NCBI GenBank assembly: GCA_017303355.1 | Contig: JAFLCU010000003.1 | Coordinates: forward strand, 229,810 to 293,809 | DNA: 64,000 nucleotides | Reading direction: 5' to 3' | DNA from: Caulobacterales bacterium | Lineage (GTDB): Bacteria > Pseudomonadota > Alphaproteobacteria > Caulobacterales > Aquidulcibacteraceae | Shown here: piece after piece, positions 43,806 through 53,556 of the stretch | Position numbering within the stretch: position 1 is the stretch's first letter | Layout of the letters: each line of letters opens with the position of its first letter | Notes under the pieces: model-generated | What the model saw: the letters and a program-made list of their open reading frames with translations, nothing else | Told to the model about the DNA's origin: nothing | Databases searched by the model: none | Translations under genes and position numbers: made by a program

Positions 43806-44535
43806 CGGAGCCGGCGGCGTCGTTCGAACTCAACGCCAGCGGCGGAAACGCGCAGAACGCCGCGACAGCCTCGCGCTGCAGCGCATGATTGATCATGCCG
43901 TCCAGCGTGTAAGCCTTGATGCTGCGGTTCTGGCCGAACATCACGATGTCAGCGGCGCCATTCAACGGAAAGCACGCCTTCAGCAAACGTTCCGCGCCGC
44001 GTGGCGACAGCGCGTAGCAGAGTGTGCCCCACACCTGGAAGCACGCCAGCGGCGTCGGCGCCGGCAGCTGCGCACGCGCGAAACCTTCGAAATAATTGGC
44101 GGAGCGTTTCACGCTCTCATCGAACAGCATCACCGTCTTCAGCCCTTCCGGACTCGTCGTCGCAATCGAAGCGTTGGTGTTGTACCCCAGAAACGCGATG
44201 TCCCAATTGGCGCCCAACGATTTCAGAAACGCCTGCGCGCGCGGCACGAAATCACCGCGCAAACATGCATCGTCCTCGCACACCAGCAGCGGCTCGCCGC
44301 GTTGCGCCGCCGCCTTCCACAGCGTGTAATGCGAGAGCGCATTGCCGAGCGCGCCGGCGCTAAACTTGTCATACGGCTCCGCCAAAAGGCCGTGCCGCAC
44401 CAGATCCGCCGGATTGAGTTTGGCGCCGATCGCGGCGTCGACAAACTGGAGTTCCAACCCCTCGCGCGCATTCCAGGTTTGAAACTGAGAGCGGCGGTCG
44501 GCCCGCGTGGGCAGGGAAATTACATTAAGACGCAT
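43789..44535 (-). CDS. Glycosyltransferase family 25 (LPS-type)
   Basis: 248 aa. The start MRLNVISLPTRADRRSQF is the GT25 signature, followed by SHYTLWKAAAQRGEPLLVCEDDA with the ED-D donor/metal motif. GTLCYALSPRGAERLL is the usual C-terminal block. These enzymes add galactose or similar sugars to lipooligosaccharide, or modify proteins. It is the first gene of the GT25/TPR-GT pair. Confidence 0.9.
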   Translation of the reverse strand: MRLNVISLPTRADRRSQFQTWNAREGLELQFVDAAIGAKLNPADLVRHGLLAEPYDKFSAGALGNALSHYTLWKAAAQRGEPLLVCEDDACLRGDFVPRAQAFLKSLGANWDIAFLGYNTNASIATTSPEGLKTVMLFDESVKRSANYFEGFARAQLPAPTPLACFQVWGTLCYALSPRGAERLLKACFPLNGAADIVMFGQNRSIKAYTLDGMINHALQREAVAAFCAFPPLALSSNDAAGSDVVRG

Positions 44536-44604
44536 GCGCCCTTGTAAGGCGAGAAAGCCGCACCGTCACCACCCTTGCCGCCAAACCGGGCGACGCCGAC
44601 AAAG

Positions 44605-45546
44605 CTAAGCGCTCGCCCGATCCAATGAGGCGATATCCTCGGCGCTCAGCGTCAGCCGCAGCGCGCCCATCAACTCACTCAGCTGCGCCACGCTCGTGGC
44701 CGACGCAATCGGCGCCGCGATCGCCGGCTTCGCCATGATCCACGCCAGCGCTGCCTGCGCGGGGCTTGCGCCATGCTTGGCGCCCACCGCATCGAGCGCC
44801 GCGAGCACGGCCGGACCCTTGCCATCCATGTAAGCCTGCATGCGCCCGCCGCGCACGCTCTTCGCTATATCGTCCGCCACACGATACTTGCCTGTGAGAT
44901 AGCCGCTCGCCAGGCCATAGTACGGCGTGATCGATACGCCTTCCCGCTCGCAAAGCGGCATCAGTTCCGCTTCGATCTCACGGTTCATCAGATTGTATTC
45001 CGGCTGCTGCGCCACAAATGGCGCGCCACGTCGTTTGCCCTCCGCAACGGCTTCCGCGAACCGTCCCGGCTTGAAATTCGAGGCGCCAACCGCGCGCACC
45101 TTACCCGCGCGCACCAAGTCCGCCAACGCGCCGACATATTCATCCGCCGCCGTCGCCTCATCATCACGATGCAGCCAATACAGATCGATCGTCTCGATCC
45201 CCAGACGCGTCAGCGATCCCTCGCAAGCCTCGATGATGTTTTTGCGCGAGATGCCCAATTGCTTTGGCCACATGCCGACTTTGGTGCCAATCACGACCTT
45301 GTCGCGTTTGCCGCCGCGCTTCAGCCATGCGCCAATCACGCGCTCGCTTTCGCCGCCTTCGTGTCCAGGGACCCAAGTCGAATAGACATCCGCCGTGTCG
45401 ATTGCGTCGCCGCCTTGATCGACGAACGCATCGAGTATCGCAAACGACGTCGCCTCATCGGCCGTCCAGCCCAGCACATTGCCGCCGAACATCAACGGCG
45501 TGATCTTGATGCCGGAACGGCCCAATTCGCGTTTCTGCTGCATCAT
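44605..45546 (-). CDS. Aldo/keto reductase
   Basis: 313-aa NADPH-dependent oxidoreductase of the AKR fold. Catalytic tetrad: Asp and Tyr in DAIDTADVYS, Lys in VIGTKVG, His in DLYWLHRDD. GASNFKPGRFAEAV and YGLASGYLTGKYR are typical of the YajO/Tas-like AKR11-12 group. ATG 45546 or the next ATG starts it, with GGGAG upstream. Substrate unknown. It is divergent from the DUF423 gene. Confidence 0.92.
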   Translation of the reverse strand: MMQQKRELGRSGIKITPLMFGGNVLGWTADEATSFAILDAFVDQGGDAIDTADVYSTWVPGHEGGESERVIGAWLKRGGKRDKVVIGTKVGMWPKQLGISRKNIIEACEGSLTRLGIETIDLYWLHRDDEATAADEYVGALADLVRAGKVRAVGASNFKPGRFAEAVAEGKRRGAPFVAQQPEYNLMNREIEAELMPLCEREGVSITPYYGLASGYLTGKYRVADDIAKSVRGGRMQAYMDGKGPAVLAALDAVGAKHGASPAQAALAWIMAKPAIAAPIASATSVAQLSELMGALRLTLSAEDIASLDRASA

Positions 45547-45614
45547 GTCGCTCCCAGGCGCGGCTGGACGCGCGCGATCAAACTGTCGAGGATCATCTCA
45601 ATCTATGAGCGCTC

Positions 45615-45971
45615 ATGCGTCTGCTCAACATCTTCGCCGCGCTTTCCGGTTTCATCGCGCTTGTCGCGCTGGTCTATTCCTCACACGGCCTGCGCGAAAC
45701 GCCCGTCGGCGATCTCGCCACCGCGATCGATCGTATGCGGCTGGCCGGCTTCATCCAGCTCGGCGCGGCGATCACCGGGCTTGCGCTCGCCAACCGCATC
45801 GGTCGGCTCAATCTCATCGGCGGCGCGCTGATCCTTGCCGGCGCCGCAATCTTCGCCTTCACGCTCTACGGCATTTCCATTCTCGGCACATCGGCGACCT
45901 TCGCGCCTGTCGGAGGGATCACGCTGCTGATGGGCTGGGCCGTGCTCGTGTTCGCCAAACCAGGGAGCTGA
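45615..45971 (+). CDS. DUF423 family membrane protein
   Basis: 118 aa with four hydrophobic helices, the size of YgdD/DUF423 proteins. Signature parts: LNIFAALSGFIALVALVYSSHGL, then FIQLGAAITGLALAN, LILAGAAIFAFTLYG and FAPVGGITLLMGWAVL. Function is unknown across the family. The start is ATG 45615 with no strong ribosome-binding site. Confidence 0.85.
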   Translation: MRLLNIFAALSGFIALVALVYSSHGLRETPVGDLATAIDRMRLAGFIQLGAAITGLALANRIGRLNLIGGALILAGAAIFAFTLYGISILGTSATFAPVGGITLLMGWAVLVFAKPGS

Positions 45972-46013
45972 GCGCCCTCGAAATCGCCAGCGCGCGCTCT
46001 AATATCGCCCGCG

Positions 46014-47255
46014 ATGATTCCAACCGCCCCCACGCCCGATCCCGCCGCCACGCCAGGCGAACCGGCTTCCGCTTCGTTCGACACGCTGCTCGGCCACATC
46101 CAGAGCTTCATCAGCGGCATAGCCTCGCTCGATCCCGAGCAGGCGATGCTCCGCGCCGGCTTGACGTTCCTCGTCGTGATTGGCGGCGCCTTGCTCGTGT
46201 GGGGCCTGCGCCTATTGCTCAAATCGCTGACTGAACGCGTCGCGCCCGAGCACGCCAGCGACCCCAAAAAGAAGCGCGTCCCGATCGGACGCTGGACCAT
46301 CCGCGTCGCCCGCTTCGCGATCGGCGTGGCCGTGTTCCTGATCGTCCTTCGCGTCTGGGGCTTCGATTACGACGATTTGCGCGAGGGTCCGCTTGGCGCC
46401 GTGCTTGGCGTCGCCACACGCGTGGCGCTGATCCTCTTCATCAGCTTCGCCGCGATCGAATTGCTCAATCTCGGCATCACCAATCTCTTCGCCCGCATCG
46501 CCAAACGCGCCCGCAACGCGCGCCGTGCGGCCCAGGTGCGTACGCTCGCGCCCATTCTCGGCGGCGTCGTGACCACCGTGCTCATCGTCATCGCCGCGAT
46601 GATGACGCTTTCCGAATTTGGCGTCGAGATCGGCCCACTGATCGCCGGCGCCGGCATTATCGGCCTCGCCATCGGCTTCGGCGCGCAAACGCTGGTGAAG
46701 GATTTCCTGACGGGCATTTTCCTTGTGCTTGAGGATACGGTCTCGATCGGCGATTCCATTCGCATCGGCGATTTCAGCGGCGTCGTCGAGGACATGTCGC
46801 TGCGCACCATCAAGCTGCGCGATTTCGACGGCACTCTGCACGTCTTCCCCTATTCGGAAGCGCAGGTGATCCACAACCGAACAAAGAGTTTCGGCTTCGC
46901 CGTGTTCGAACTGCAAATCTCTTTTCTTTCCGATATCGACCACGCCCTGGCCGTCACCAAGGCGGTCGCCGAACAGATTGCAGCCGACGAGGCATTCAAA
47001 TCCGCCATCATCGCGCCAGCTGAAATTCTCGGCGTTGATGCGATCACGGACAACGCCGTCGTGATCAAGGGCCGCCTCAAGACGCTCCCAGGCGATCAAT
47101 GGCGCGTGCGGCGCGAGTTCAACAAACGCATCAAACGCGCCTTCGATTCCGAGGGCGTGCTGTTCGAGCATCGCCATTTCCCAGCGACGCCCTACGAGAT
47201 CATCATGCCGCGCATCGCCGAGGAACAGCGTCAGGAGCCCGACGGCGGCTCCTGA
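46014..47255 (+). CDS. Mechanosensitive ion channel (MscS family)
   Basis: 413 aa. Two additional N-terminal TM helices precede the three-helix core. The pore helix is PLIAGAGIIGLAIGFGAQTLVKDFLTGIF in overlapping parts, with the Gly/Ala packing of TM3. The beta domain begins VSIGDSIRIGDFSGVVEDM, and the C-terminal cage follows. It should open on membrane tension during osmotic downshift. Its 3' end overlaps a small gene on the other strand by 25 bases. Confidence 0.93.
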   Translation: MIPTAPTPDPAATPGEPASASFDTLLGHIQSFISGIASLDPEQAMLRAGLTFLVVIGGALLVWGLRLLLKSLTERVAPEHASDPKKKRVPIGRWTIRVARFAIGVAVFLIVLRVWGFDYDDLREGPLGAVLGVATRVALILFISFAAIELLNLGITNLFARIAKRARNARRAAQVRTLAPILGGVVTTVLIVIAAMMTLSEFGVEIGPLIAGAGIIGLAIGFGAQTLVKDFLTGIFLVLEDTVSIGDSIRIGDFSGVVEDMSLRTIKLRDFDGTLHVFPYSEAQVIHNRTKSFGFAVFELQISFLSDIDHALAVTKAVAEQIAADEAFKSAIIAPAEILGVDAITDNAVVIKGRLKTLPGDQWRVRREFNKRIKRAFDSEGVLFEHRHFPATPYEIIMPRIAEEQRQEPDGGS

Positions 47256-47389
47256 TCGCTTGCGCCAAGCTTGCGCTTGATCGCGTCCAAATCCCGCTGC
47301 GCCTGGTTCACGCGGTCAAGCAGCGTCCATAGCCCGACGCCCAGGGCGACCAGCATGACCAAGATCGTAAGTTCGGCCGGTGTCGGCAT
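47231..47389 (-). CDS. Small 52-aa single-helix membrane protein
   Basis: A 53-codon frame with GGAG 6 bases before its ATG. It encodes a short N-terminus, one hydrophobic helix (ELTILVMLVALGVGLWTLL) and a charged coiled tail (DRVNQAQRDLDAIKRKLGAS), ending SDQEPPSGS. It overlaps the mscS 3' end in antisense. The clean helix-plus-coil design and ribosome-binding site make translation likely. No family recognised. Confidence 0.6.
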   Translation of the reverse strand: MPTPAELTILVMLVALGVGLWTLLDRVNQAQRDLDAIKRKLGASDQEPPSGS

Positions 47390-47497
47390 GAATGGCTCCG
47401 AAAGCGGCGCGGATCATGGCCGAGATTGTGGCGGGCGATGGGCAGCGTCCGCGCCGCGTCACTGGCGCACGCGCGCGTGACGAGCCAAGATGCGCCC

Positions 47498-48214
47498 ATG
47501 CACGCAAAAGCCGTCTCCATCGCCGCTCGCTTCAACGGCCCGCCCGCCTCCGGCAATGGCGGCTACGTATGCGGCCTGCTGGCGCGCGAAATTGACGGCG
47601 CAAGCGAAGGCGCGCTGCGCGTTCCGCCCCCCTTGGAGCGGCCGCTCGCGCTCAGCCGCGACGGCGCGCGCGTTCTGTTGCGGGACGGCGACACACTTGT
47701 GGGCGAGGCGAAACCCGCAACCCTCGATCTTGTTGCGCCACCTGCTCCAAGCATGGCTCAAGCGCGCGACGCCGCGAAGCGCTATCCGGGTTTGAACGGG
47801 CACGCTTTCGCCACCTGCTTCGTGTGCGGCGCGGGGCGTCCAGCGCGCGACGGCCTCAACATCTTCACCGGCAAGCTCAGCGACCGCGACATGGTCGCTT
47901 GCACCTGGACGCCCGCCGCCGATCTCACCGACGCGGACGGGCGCGTCGCGCTCGAATTCATCCACGCCGCGCTGGATTGCCCGGGCTATTGGGCGCTGCC
48001 GCATGCGGGCCAATTGATCGCCGTGCTCGCGCGTTTCACCGTCAGCATCGATGCGCCGCGACCACGCGCCGGCGAAGAACTCATCGTCGCCGCCTGGCCC
48101 ATCCAAAGCGAAGGCCGCAAGCACCGCGCGGGCAGTGTATTGTACAATACAAACGGCGATGTGCTCGCCCGCGCCGCCGCGCTTTGGGTCGAATTGAAAC
48201 CGGCCCCCGCTTGA
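47498..48214 (+). CDS. Hypothetical hotdog-fold (thioesterase-like) protein
   Basis: 238 aa. The second half looks like a hotdog domain: CFVCGAGRPARDGLNIFTG, VALEFIHAALDCPGYWALP and AGEELIVAAWPIQSEGRKH, with GSVLYNTNGDVLARAAALW as the last strands. The N-terminal part is a second, weaker hotdog (AARFNGPPASGNGGYVCGLLA). The CFVCG-R-DGL pattern is seen in uncharacterised acyl-CoA-binding relatives. ATG 47498 is the start that yields the first hotdog intact. Function uncertain. Confidence 0.72.
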   Translation: MHAKAVSIAARFNGPPASGNGGYVCGLLAREIDGASEGALRVPPPLERPLALSRDGARVLLRDGDTLVGEAKPATLDLVAPPAPSMAQARDAAKRYPGLNGHAFATCFVCGAGRPARDGLNIFTGKLSDRDMVACTWTPAADLTDADGRVALEFIHAALDCPGYWALPHAGQLIAVLARFTVSIDAPRPRAGEELIVAAWPIQSEGRKHRAGSVLYNTNGDVLARAAALWVELKPAPA

Positions 48215-48255
48215 CGCCCTCACGCGGTTCGGTTTGATCGGAACCGGAGGCTGTG

Positions 48256-48672
48256 ATGATGACCGAACAAGAAGCACAACGCACTGGCCTGCTGGCGCGC
48301 GCGCTCGGTCCCTTCTTGCTCCTGCTCGCGCTGACGATTTTCATGCGCTACGAAACCATCACGCTGGTGATCCCGACATTCGCGCGGGACGGCACGCTCA
48401 TCCTGGTCACCGGCGTCGTCACTTTGTTTGCCGGATGCCTGATGTTTGCCGCGCACCATCATTTCAAGACGCCGGCCGCAATCGCAATCTCCCTTCTGGC
48501 GCTCATCTTCATCATTCGCGGCGCGACGCTGGCGCTGATCCCAGATCTCGTGATCGGCGTGGCCACGCAGATCGCGCGCATGCCGATCGTGTTCCTCGGC
48601 TTAACCACCGTTTTCGCCGTGATCGGCGCTTGGCTGACGTTTGTCGGCTGGTTTGCAAAGCCTGCGGCTTAA
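48256..48672 (+). CDS. Hypothetical four-helix membrane protein
   Basis: 138 aa with four helices (PFLLLLALTIFM; LILVTGVVTLFAGCLMF; AAIAISLLALIFIIRGATLAL; VFLGLTTVFAVIGAWLTFVGW). GGAGG stands 5 bases before ATG 48256 and 8 before ATG 48259. It lies just upstream of the TPP riboswitch, which starts its own transcript. I recognise no family. Confidence 0.7.
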   Translation: MMTEQEAQRTGLLARALGPFLLLLALTIFMRYETITLVIPTFARDGTLILVTGVVTLFAGCLMFAAHHHFKTPAAIAISLLALIFIIRGATLALIPDLVIGVATQIARMPIVFLGLTTVFAVIGAWLTFVGWFAKPAA

Positions 48673-48684
48673 GCTTACACCAGC

Positions 48685-50746
<2,062 letters not shown>

Positions 50747-50800
50747 CACGCTCAAGAGCCCAAGACTGGAAGCGAGATCGACGTTGCGATAAATGCCTAA

Positions 50801-50850
50801 CCGTCATCCCGGACGCGCCGAAGGCGCGGTCCGGGACCAAGGGGCCGCAA
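50801..50850. repeat. Half-copy of repeat family A before the zeta-like gene
   Basis: CCGTCATCCCGGACGCGCC, then GGCGCGGTCCGGGACCAAGGGG. Only the left half of the element is present. Its AAGGGG is the sole ribosome-binding-site-like sequence ahead of the ATG at 50855. Confidence 0.75.
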
Positions 50851-50854
50851 ACGC

Positions 50855-51376
50855 ATGCGCGAGATCATCATCATCGCCGGACCAAACGGCGCTGGGAAGA
50901 CGAGCTTCGCGAACGAATTCTTGCCCTCGACCGATAACGAAATGTTCTTTGTCAATGCCGATGAAATCGCGCGCGGCCTCAGCGCCGAACCACTCTCGCC
51001 TGCACATCGCGATCTGCGCGCCGGGCGCTTAATGCTTCAAGAGATTGACCGCCTCGTCTCCATCAATGCCGAGTTCATGTTCGAGACCACGCTCGCCTCG
51101 CTTACATACGCCACGCGTATCCCGCAATGGCAAGCAAACGGCTACCATGTCGGCTTAGTGTATCTGCGCCTGCCCAATGTCGACGCCTCGATCGAACGCG
51201 TGCGGCGTCGCGTGGCGGCGGGCGGCCACAACATTCCCGAAAACATCGTTCGCCGCCGCTTTGCGCGCAGCCTTGAGTGCCTGGAACAGCGCTACAAACC
51301 GCTAGTGGATGAATGGTATATCTATGATAGCTTGGAGGGCGACTTTAAGCTCGCCCAAGCCTGGAACGACGCATGA
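50855..51376 (+). CDS. Zeta-toxin-like P-loop ATPase/kinase
   Basis: 173 aa. It starts MREIIIIAGPNGAGKTSFAN, with the P-loop at residues 9-16. MFFVNADEIARGLS and AEFMFETTLAS supply the catalytic Asp and substrate-binding segment of the zeta/PezT-like fold; VYLRLPNVDASIERVRRRVAAGGH carries the Arg finger region. COG4185-type proteins of this size are common in bacterial genomes, often with a small partner. Toxin activity (UDP-sugar phosphorylation) is not established for this subgroup. It overlaps the next small gene as ATGA. Confidence 0.85.
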   Translation: MREIIIIAGPNGAGKTSFANEFLPSTDNEMFFVNADEIARGLSAEPLSPAHRDLRAGRLMLQEIDRLVSINAEFMFETTLASLTYATRIPQWQANGYHVGLVYLRLPNVDASIERVRRRVAAGGHNIPENIVRRRFARSLECLEQRYKPLVDEWYIYDSLEGDFKLAQAWNDA

Positions 51377-51543
51377 CCAAGAAACTGGACACGCAAAAGA
51401 TCGAGACCGCATTGCACAAGGCCAGCCGCAACGCGACCACCGGCTCCATCGCCGCCCGCTCCGGTCGCGTCCAAGGCGCCGCACGGGCTAAAACCGTGGC
51501 GGCATCAGCGCTCACGCAGAAAAGCGAGCGGAAGACGAACTAG
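51373..51543 (+). CDS. Small basic protein coupled to the zeta-like gene
   Basis: 56 aa, starting MTKKLDTQKIETALHKASRN and ending QKSERKTN; rich in Lys, Arg, Ala and Thr, no membrane segment. Its ATG overlaps the zeta-like stop (ATGA). Such a translationally coupled tiny gene is typical of a partner or antitoxin, but basic character differs from usual acidic antitoxins. Its stop overlaps that of the convergent gene by four bases. No family recognised. Confidence 0.65.
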   Translation: MTKKLDTQKIETALHKASRNATTGSIAARSGRVQGAARAKTVAASALTQKSERKTN

Positions 51544-52034
51544 GCGCCCGGCCCTGCAACCGGACCGCGCCCATCCGCAGGATCGCGCCTCTGCTGTGGT
51601 TGCTCAGTGATGAAGCTCTGCTTTGAATCGACAAGCGTGTGATCTTCCACAAGACCGAGGCTGTGGGCGCAACGCAGCAATCTAGGAACGTCCCGACTTC
51701 GCACGCTATCCGCTTGGCGCATGTGGAGGTTGACGACAAACTCCTCGTCGCTCTCGCTCAAGTCGAGGCGTGCCTCATAGCATTGCTTGAGAATTCGAGA
51801 GAGGCTTAGACCTCGGTAGGTCGACACAACGTGATAGCTGTCGCGAATTTGGAGCAATTTTTCCACTTGCCGATACGACAGCGGCTCGACTCTAGTTTTG
51901 GAATTCATGTCCTCGAGAAAATCTGCTTCCCAATCCGTCAACAGCGGCGCGTACGCCCTCAACAGGGAACCCGCGATAATGCGCACTTGGACGAGGTCGC
52001 GGGCGACCCGGTGAAGTTCTTGTTCCGATGCCAT
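51540..52034 (-). CDS. Hypothetical protein
   Basis: 164 aa, soluble and charged. It begins MASEQELHRVARDLVQVRI and contains APLLTDWEADFLEDMNSKTRVEPLS, a segment that looks like a conserved helical module with W/D/E residues, and RQVEKLLQIRDSYHVVSTYRG. The C-terminus ends RRDPADGRGPVAGPGA. AAGG lies 9 bases before ATG 52034. G+C is lower than in the flanking genes, as often in accessory DNA. Function unknown. Confidence 0.65.
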   Translation of the reverse strand: MASEQELHRVARDLVQVRIIAGSLLRAYAPLLTDWEADFLEDMNSKTRVEPLSYRQVEKLLQIRDSYHVVSTYRGLSLSRILKQCYEARLDLSESDEEFVVNLHMRQADSVRSRDVPRLLRCAHSLGLVEDHTLVDSKQSFITEQPQQRRDPADGRGPVAGPGA

Positions 52035-52107
52035 CAAGCGAGACCTTGCTGTGGAGATCACAGGGAACTCCTCTGGCGGTTAACAGGTCGTTAATCCCGC
52101 GCATCGC

Positions 52108-52120
52108 ATTCGAAACGAAT
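52108..52120. promoter_or_regulatory. Inverted repeat upstream of parDE
   Basis: ATTCG-AAA-CGAAT, perfect 5-base arms, 38 bases before the parD ATG, in the divergent region with the hypothetical gene. A ParD autoregulatory operator is expected in this place; the match is by symmetry only. Confidence 0.4.
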
Positions 52121-52158
52121 CTATTGCCAATCTTTGCCAACCGCCCCATCCTCCCCTC

Positions 52159-52461
52159 ATGGCCACGCGCAACATCAACCTCACCGACGAGCTGGACGAG
52201 TTCGTCGCCGCCCAGATCAAGACGGGCCAGTATCAGAACGCGTCCGAGGTCGTGCGCGCGGGCTTGCGCCTGCTCTACGCGCAGCAAGAGGAGCGCGCGT
52301 TCAAGCTCGCGGCGCTGAAAGTCGCGATCCAAGAGGGCATCGATTCCGGGCCAGCGATCCCAATCGACGACATCGACAAATTCTTCGACGAGATCGACGC
52401 CGAGATAGAGGCTGAGATCGCGGCCGAAGACGCGGCCGCGCGCGGCGCCGCCGCCGAATGA
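52159..52461 (+). CDS. parD: ParD-family antitoxin
   Basis: 100 aa. The ribbon-helix-helix is ATRNINLTDELDEFVAAQIKTGQYQNASEVVRAGLRLL in consecutive parts, the CC2985/ParD type. The acidic C-terminal half (IDDIDKFFDEIDAEIEAEI) would wrap the toxin. It precedes and overlaps the parE gene (ATGA). Expected to bind its own promoter as a dimer. Confidence 0.92.
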   Translation: MATRNINLTDELDEFVAAQIKTGQYQNASEVVRAGLRLLYAQQEERAFKLAALKVAIQEGIDSGPAIPIDDIDKFFDEIDAEIEAEIAAEDAAARGAAAE

Positions 52462-52808
52462 GGCGGCTTGAGCGCAAGCCGAAGGCTCGCGCCGACATCA
52501 AAGCCATTCGCGCGCATTCACGTCTTGCTTTTGGAATTGGCGCTCAGCGCAAGTACGGCACGCTGATGAAGCGCGCATTCGAATTGCTGTGCGCCGATCC
52601 GCAACGCGCCAGCGTACATCAGCGCGAAGATTTGCCCGGCCTACACTTCTTCCACCTCCGCTACGCCCGCACACGTGGCGCTGCCCCAAAGCAAGCGCGC
52701 CACATCATCGTCTTCATCTACGACGACACGACACTCACCGTCCTCCGCGTACTCCACGATTCAATGGACATCACCGAGCGCGTCGACGACGAGACAAGCG
52801 AAACATAG
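52458..52808 (+). CDS. parE: ParE-family toxin
   Basis: 116 aa. RelE/ParE fold: KPKARADIKAIRAHSRLAFG at the start, LPGLHFFHLRYARTRG in the middle and HIIVFIYDDTTLTVLRVLHDSMDI at the end. ParE toxins poison gyrase; the exact target here is not known. It is slightly longer than most because of the AAPKQAR loop. Co-translated with parD. Confidence 0.9.
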   Translation: MRRLERKPKARADIKAIRAHSRLAFGIGAQRKYGTLMKRAFELLCADPQRASVHQREDLPGLHFFHLRYARTRGAAPKQARHIIVFIYDDTTLTVLRVLHDSMDITERVDDETSET

Positions 52809-52819
52809 AGGGAAGCCAA

Positions 52820-52969
52820 ATGCGCGCCGAACTCGAAGGCGAAGCCGCAAGCACGCTCGCCGCAACACTCAGCGCCCCGCGCGATGTGTTCGGCGTGGAC
52901 GTCGCCGGAGAAACGCACGTGTATCCGTGGAGCGCCGAAATCGCGCGCGCGTTGGAAGGCTGCCGCTAA
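52820..52969 (+). CDS. Small 49-aa protein after parE
   Basis: 50-codon frame starting MRAELEGEAASTLAATLSAP and ending EIARALEGCR. AGAGGGA lies 5 bases before the ATG. Acidic, soluble, with a V-F-G-V-D-V strand and a W-S-A-E-I-A-R-A-L helix. It starts 11 bases after parE and could be part of the same transcript. No family recognised. Confidence 0.55.
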   Translation: MRAELEGEAASTLAATLSAPRDVFGVDVAGETHVYPWSAEIARALEGCR

Positions 52970-52976
52970 CACCGTC

Positions 52977-53127
52977 GCTCCCTCTCCGTCCAATGGGAGG
53001 GAGAGGGTTGGGGTGAGGGTGGGGCACAAACACTTCCAAACGCGTGCAACCGAACGACTGGGCGCCTCAAATTTTCAAACCCCTGCGCCGGCCCCTCACC
53101 CTGCCCTCTCCCACACTGCGGGAGAGG
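52977..53127. repeat. Paired CCCTCTCC palindromes (REP-like)
   Basis: Left unit: CCCTCTCC and GGGAGAGGG with GGGGTGAGGG after it. Right unit, in opposite orientation: CCCCTCACCC, CCCTCTCCC and GGGAGAGGG (near 53125). The two units are inverted copies about 70 bases apart. The remaining sequence to 53179 holds nothing else I can name. Confidence 0.7.
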
Positions 53128-53179
53128 GTTCTCTATCCGGAATCTTGACTCCGCCCGCCCCCACCCCGACCTATCCCTC

Positions 53180-53437
53180 ATGCTGGACGCCAAACCCGCA
53201 TCGCGCACGCATGCAGCGCCGGCCAAACGCTGGCGCAATTATTATCGCGTCTATCACGTGCTGAGCCTCTATCGGCTCGGCACCATCTTCCCCGGCATTC
53301 ACGCTGGCCCCGATGCGTTTCCGTCGAAAGAGATCGCCGAGGAGCACGCGCTCTCGCTGCTGCGCGCGATCAATCCGCCCGGCCGCTTCCTCATGGATTT
53401 CGCCGGCGCGTTCCCCGAAGGCGACGCCGCAAACTAG
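53180..53437 (+). CDS. Hypothetical protein
   Basis: 85 aa. It has a basic N-terminus, then RWRNYYRVYHVLSLYRLGTIFPG and FPSKEIAEEHALSLLRAINPPGR. The aromatic Y/W clustering and the P-G motif suggest a small globular domain. No clear ribosome-binding site; the ATG follows a REP-like region. I recognise no family. Confidence 0.6.
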   Translation: MLDAKPASRTHAAPAKRWRNYYRVYHVLSLYRLGTIFPGIHAGPDAFPSKEIAEEHALSLLRAINPPGRFLMDFAGAFPEGDAAN

Positions 53438-53556
53438 CTCGACAAAGCCTTGGCGCTTGACGAAGGGAGCGCGCCGCGCGGTCTAGCTTTCAAACAGGGC
53501 GTACGCCAGCGCCACAATTTCAACGCCGCGGCCGCCTGATCGTCCGAGGTTCCCAA

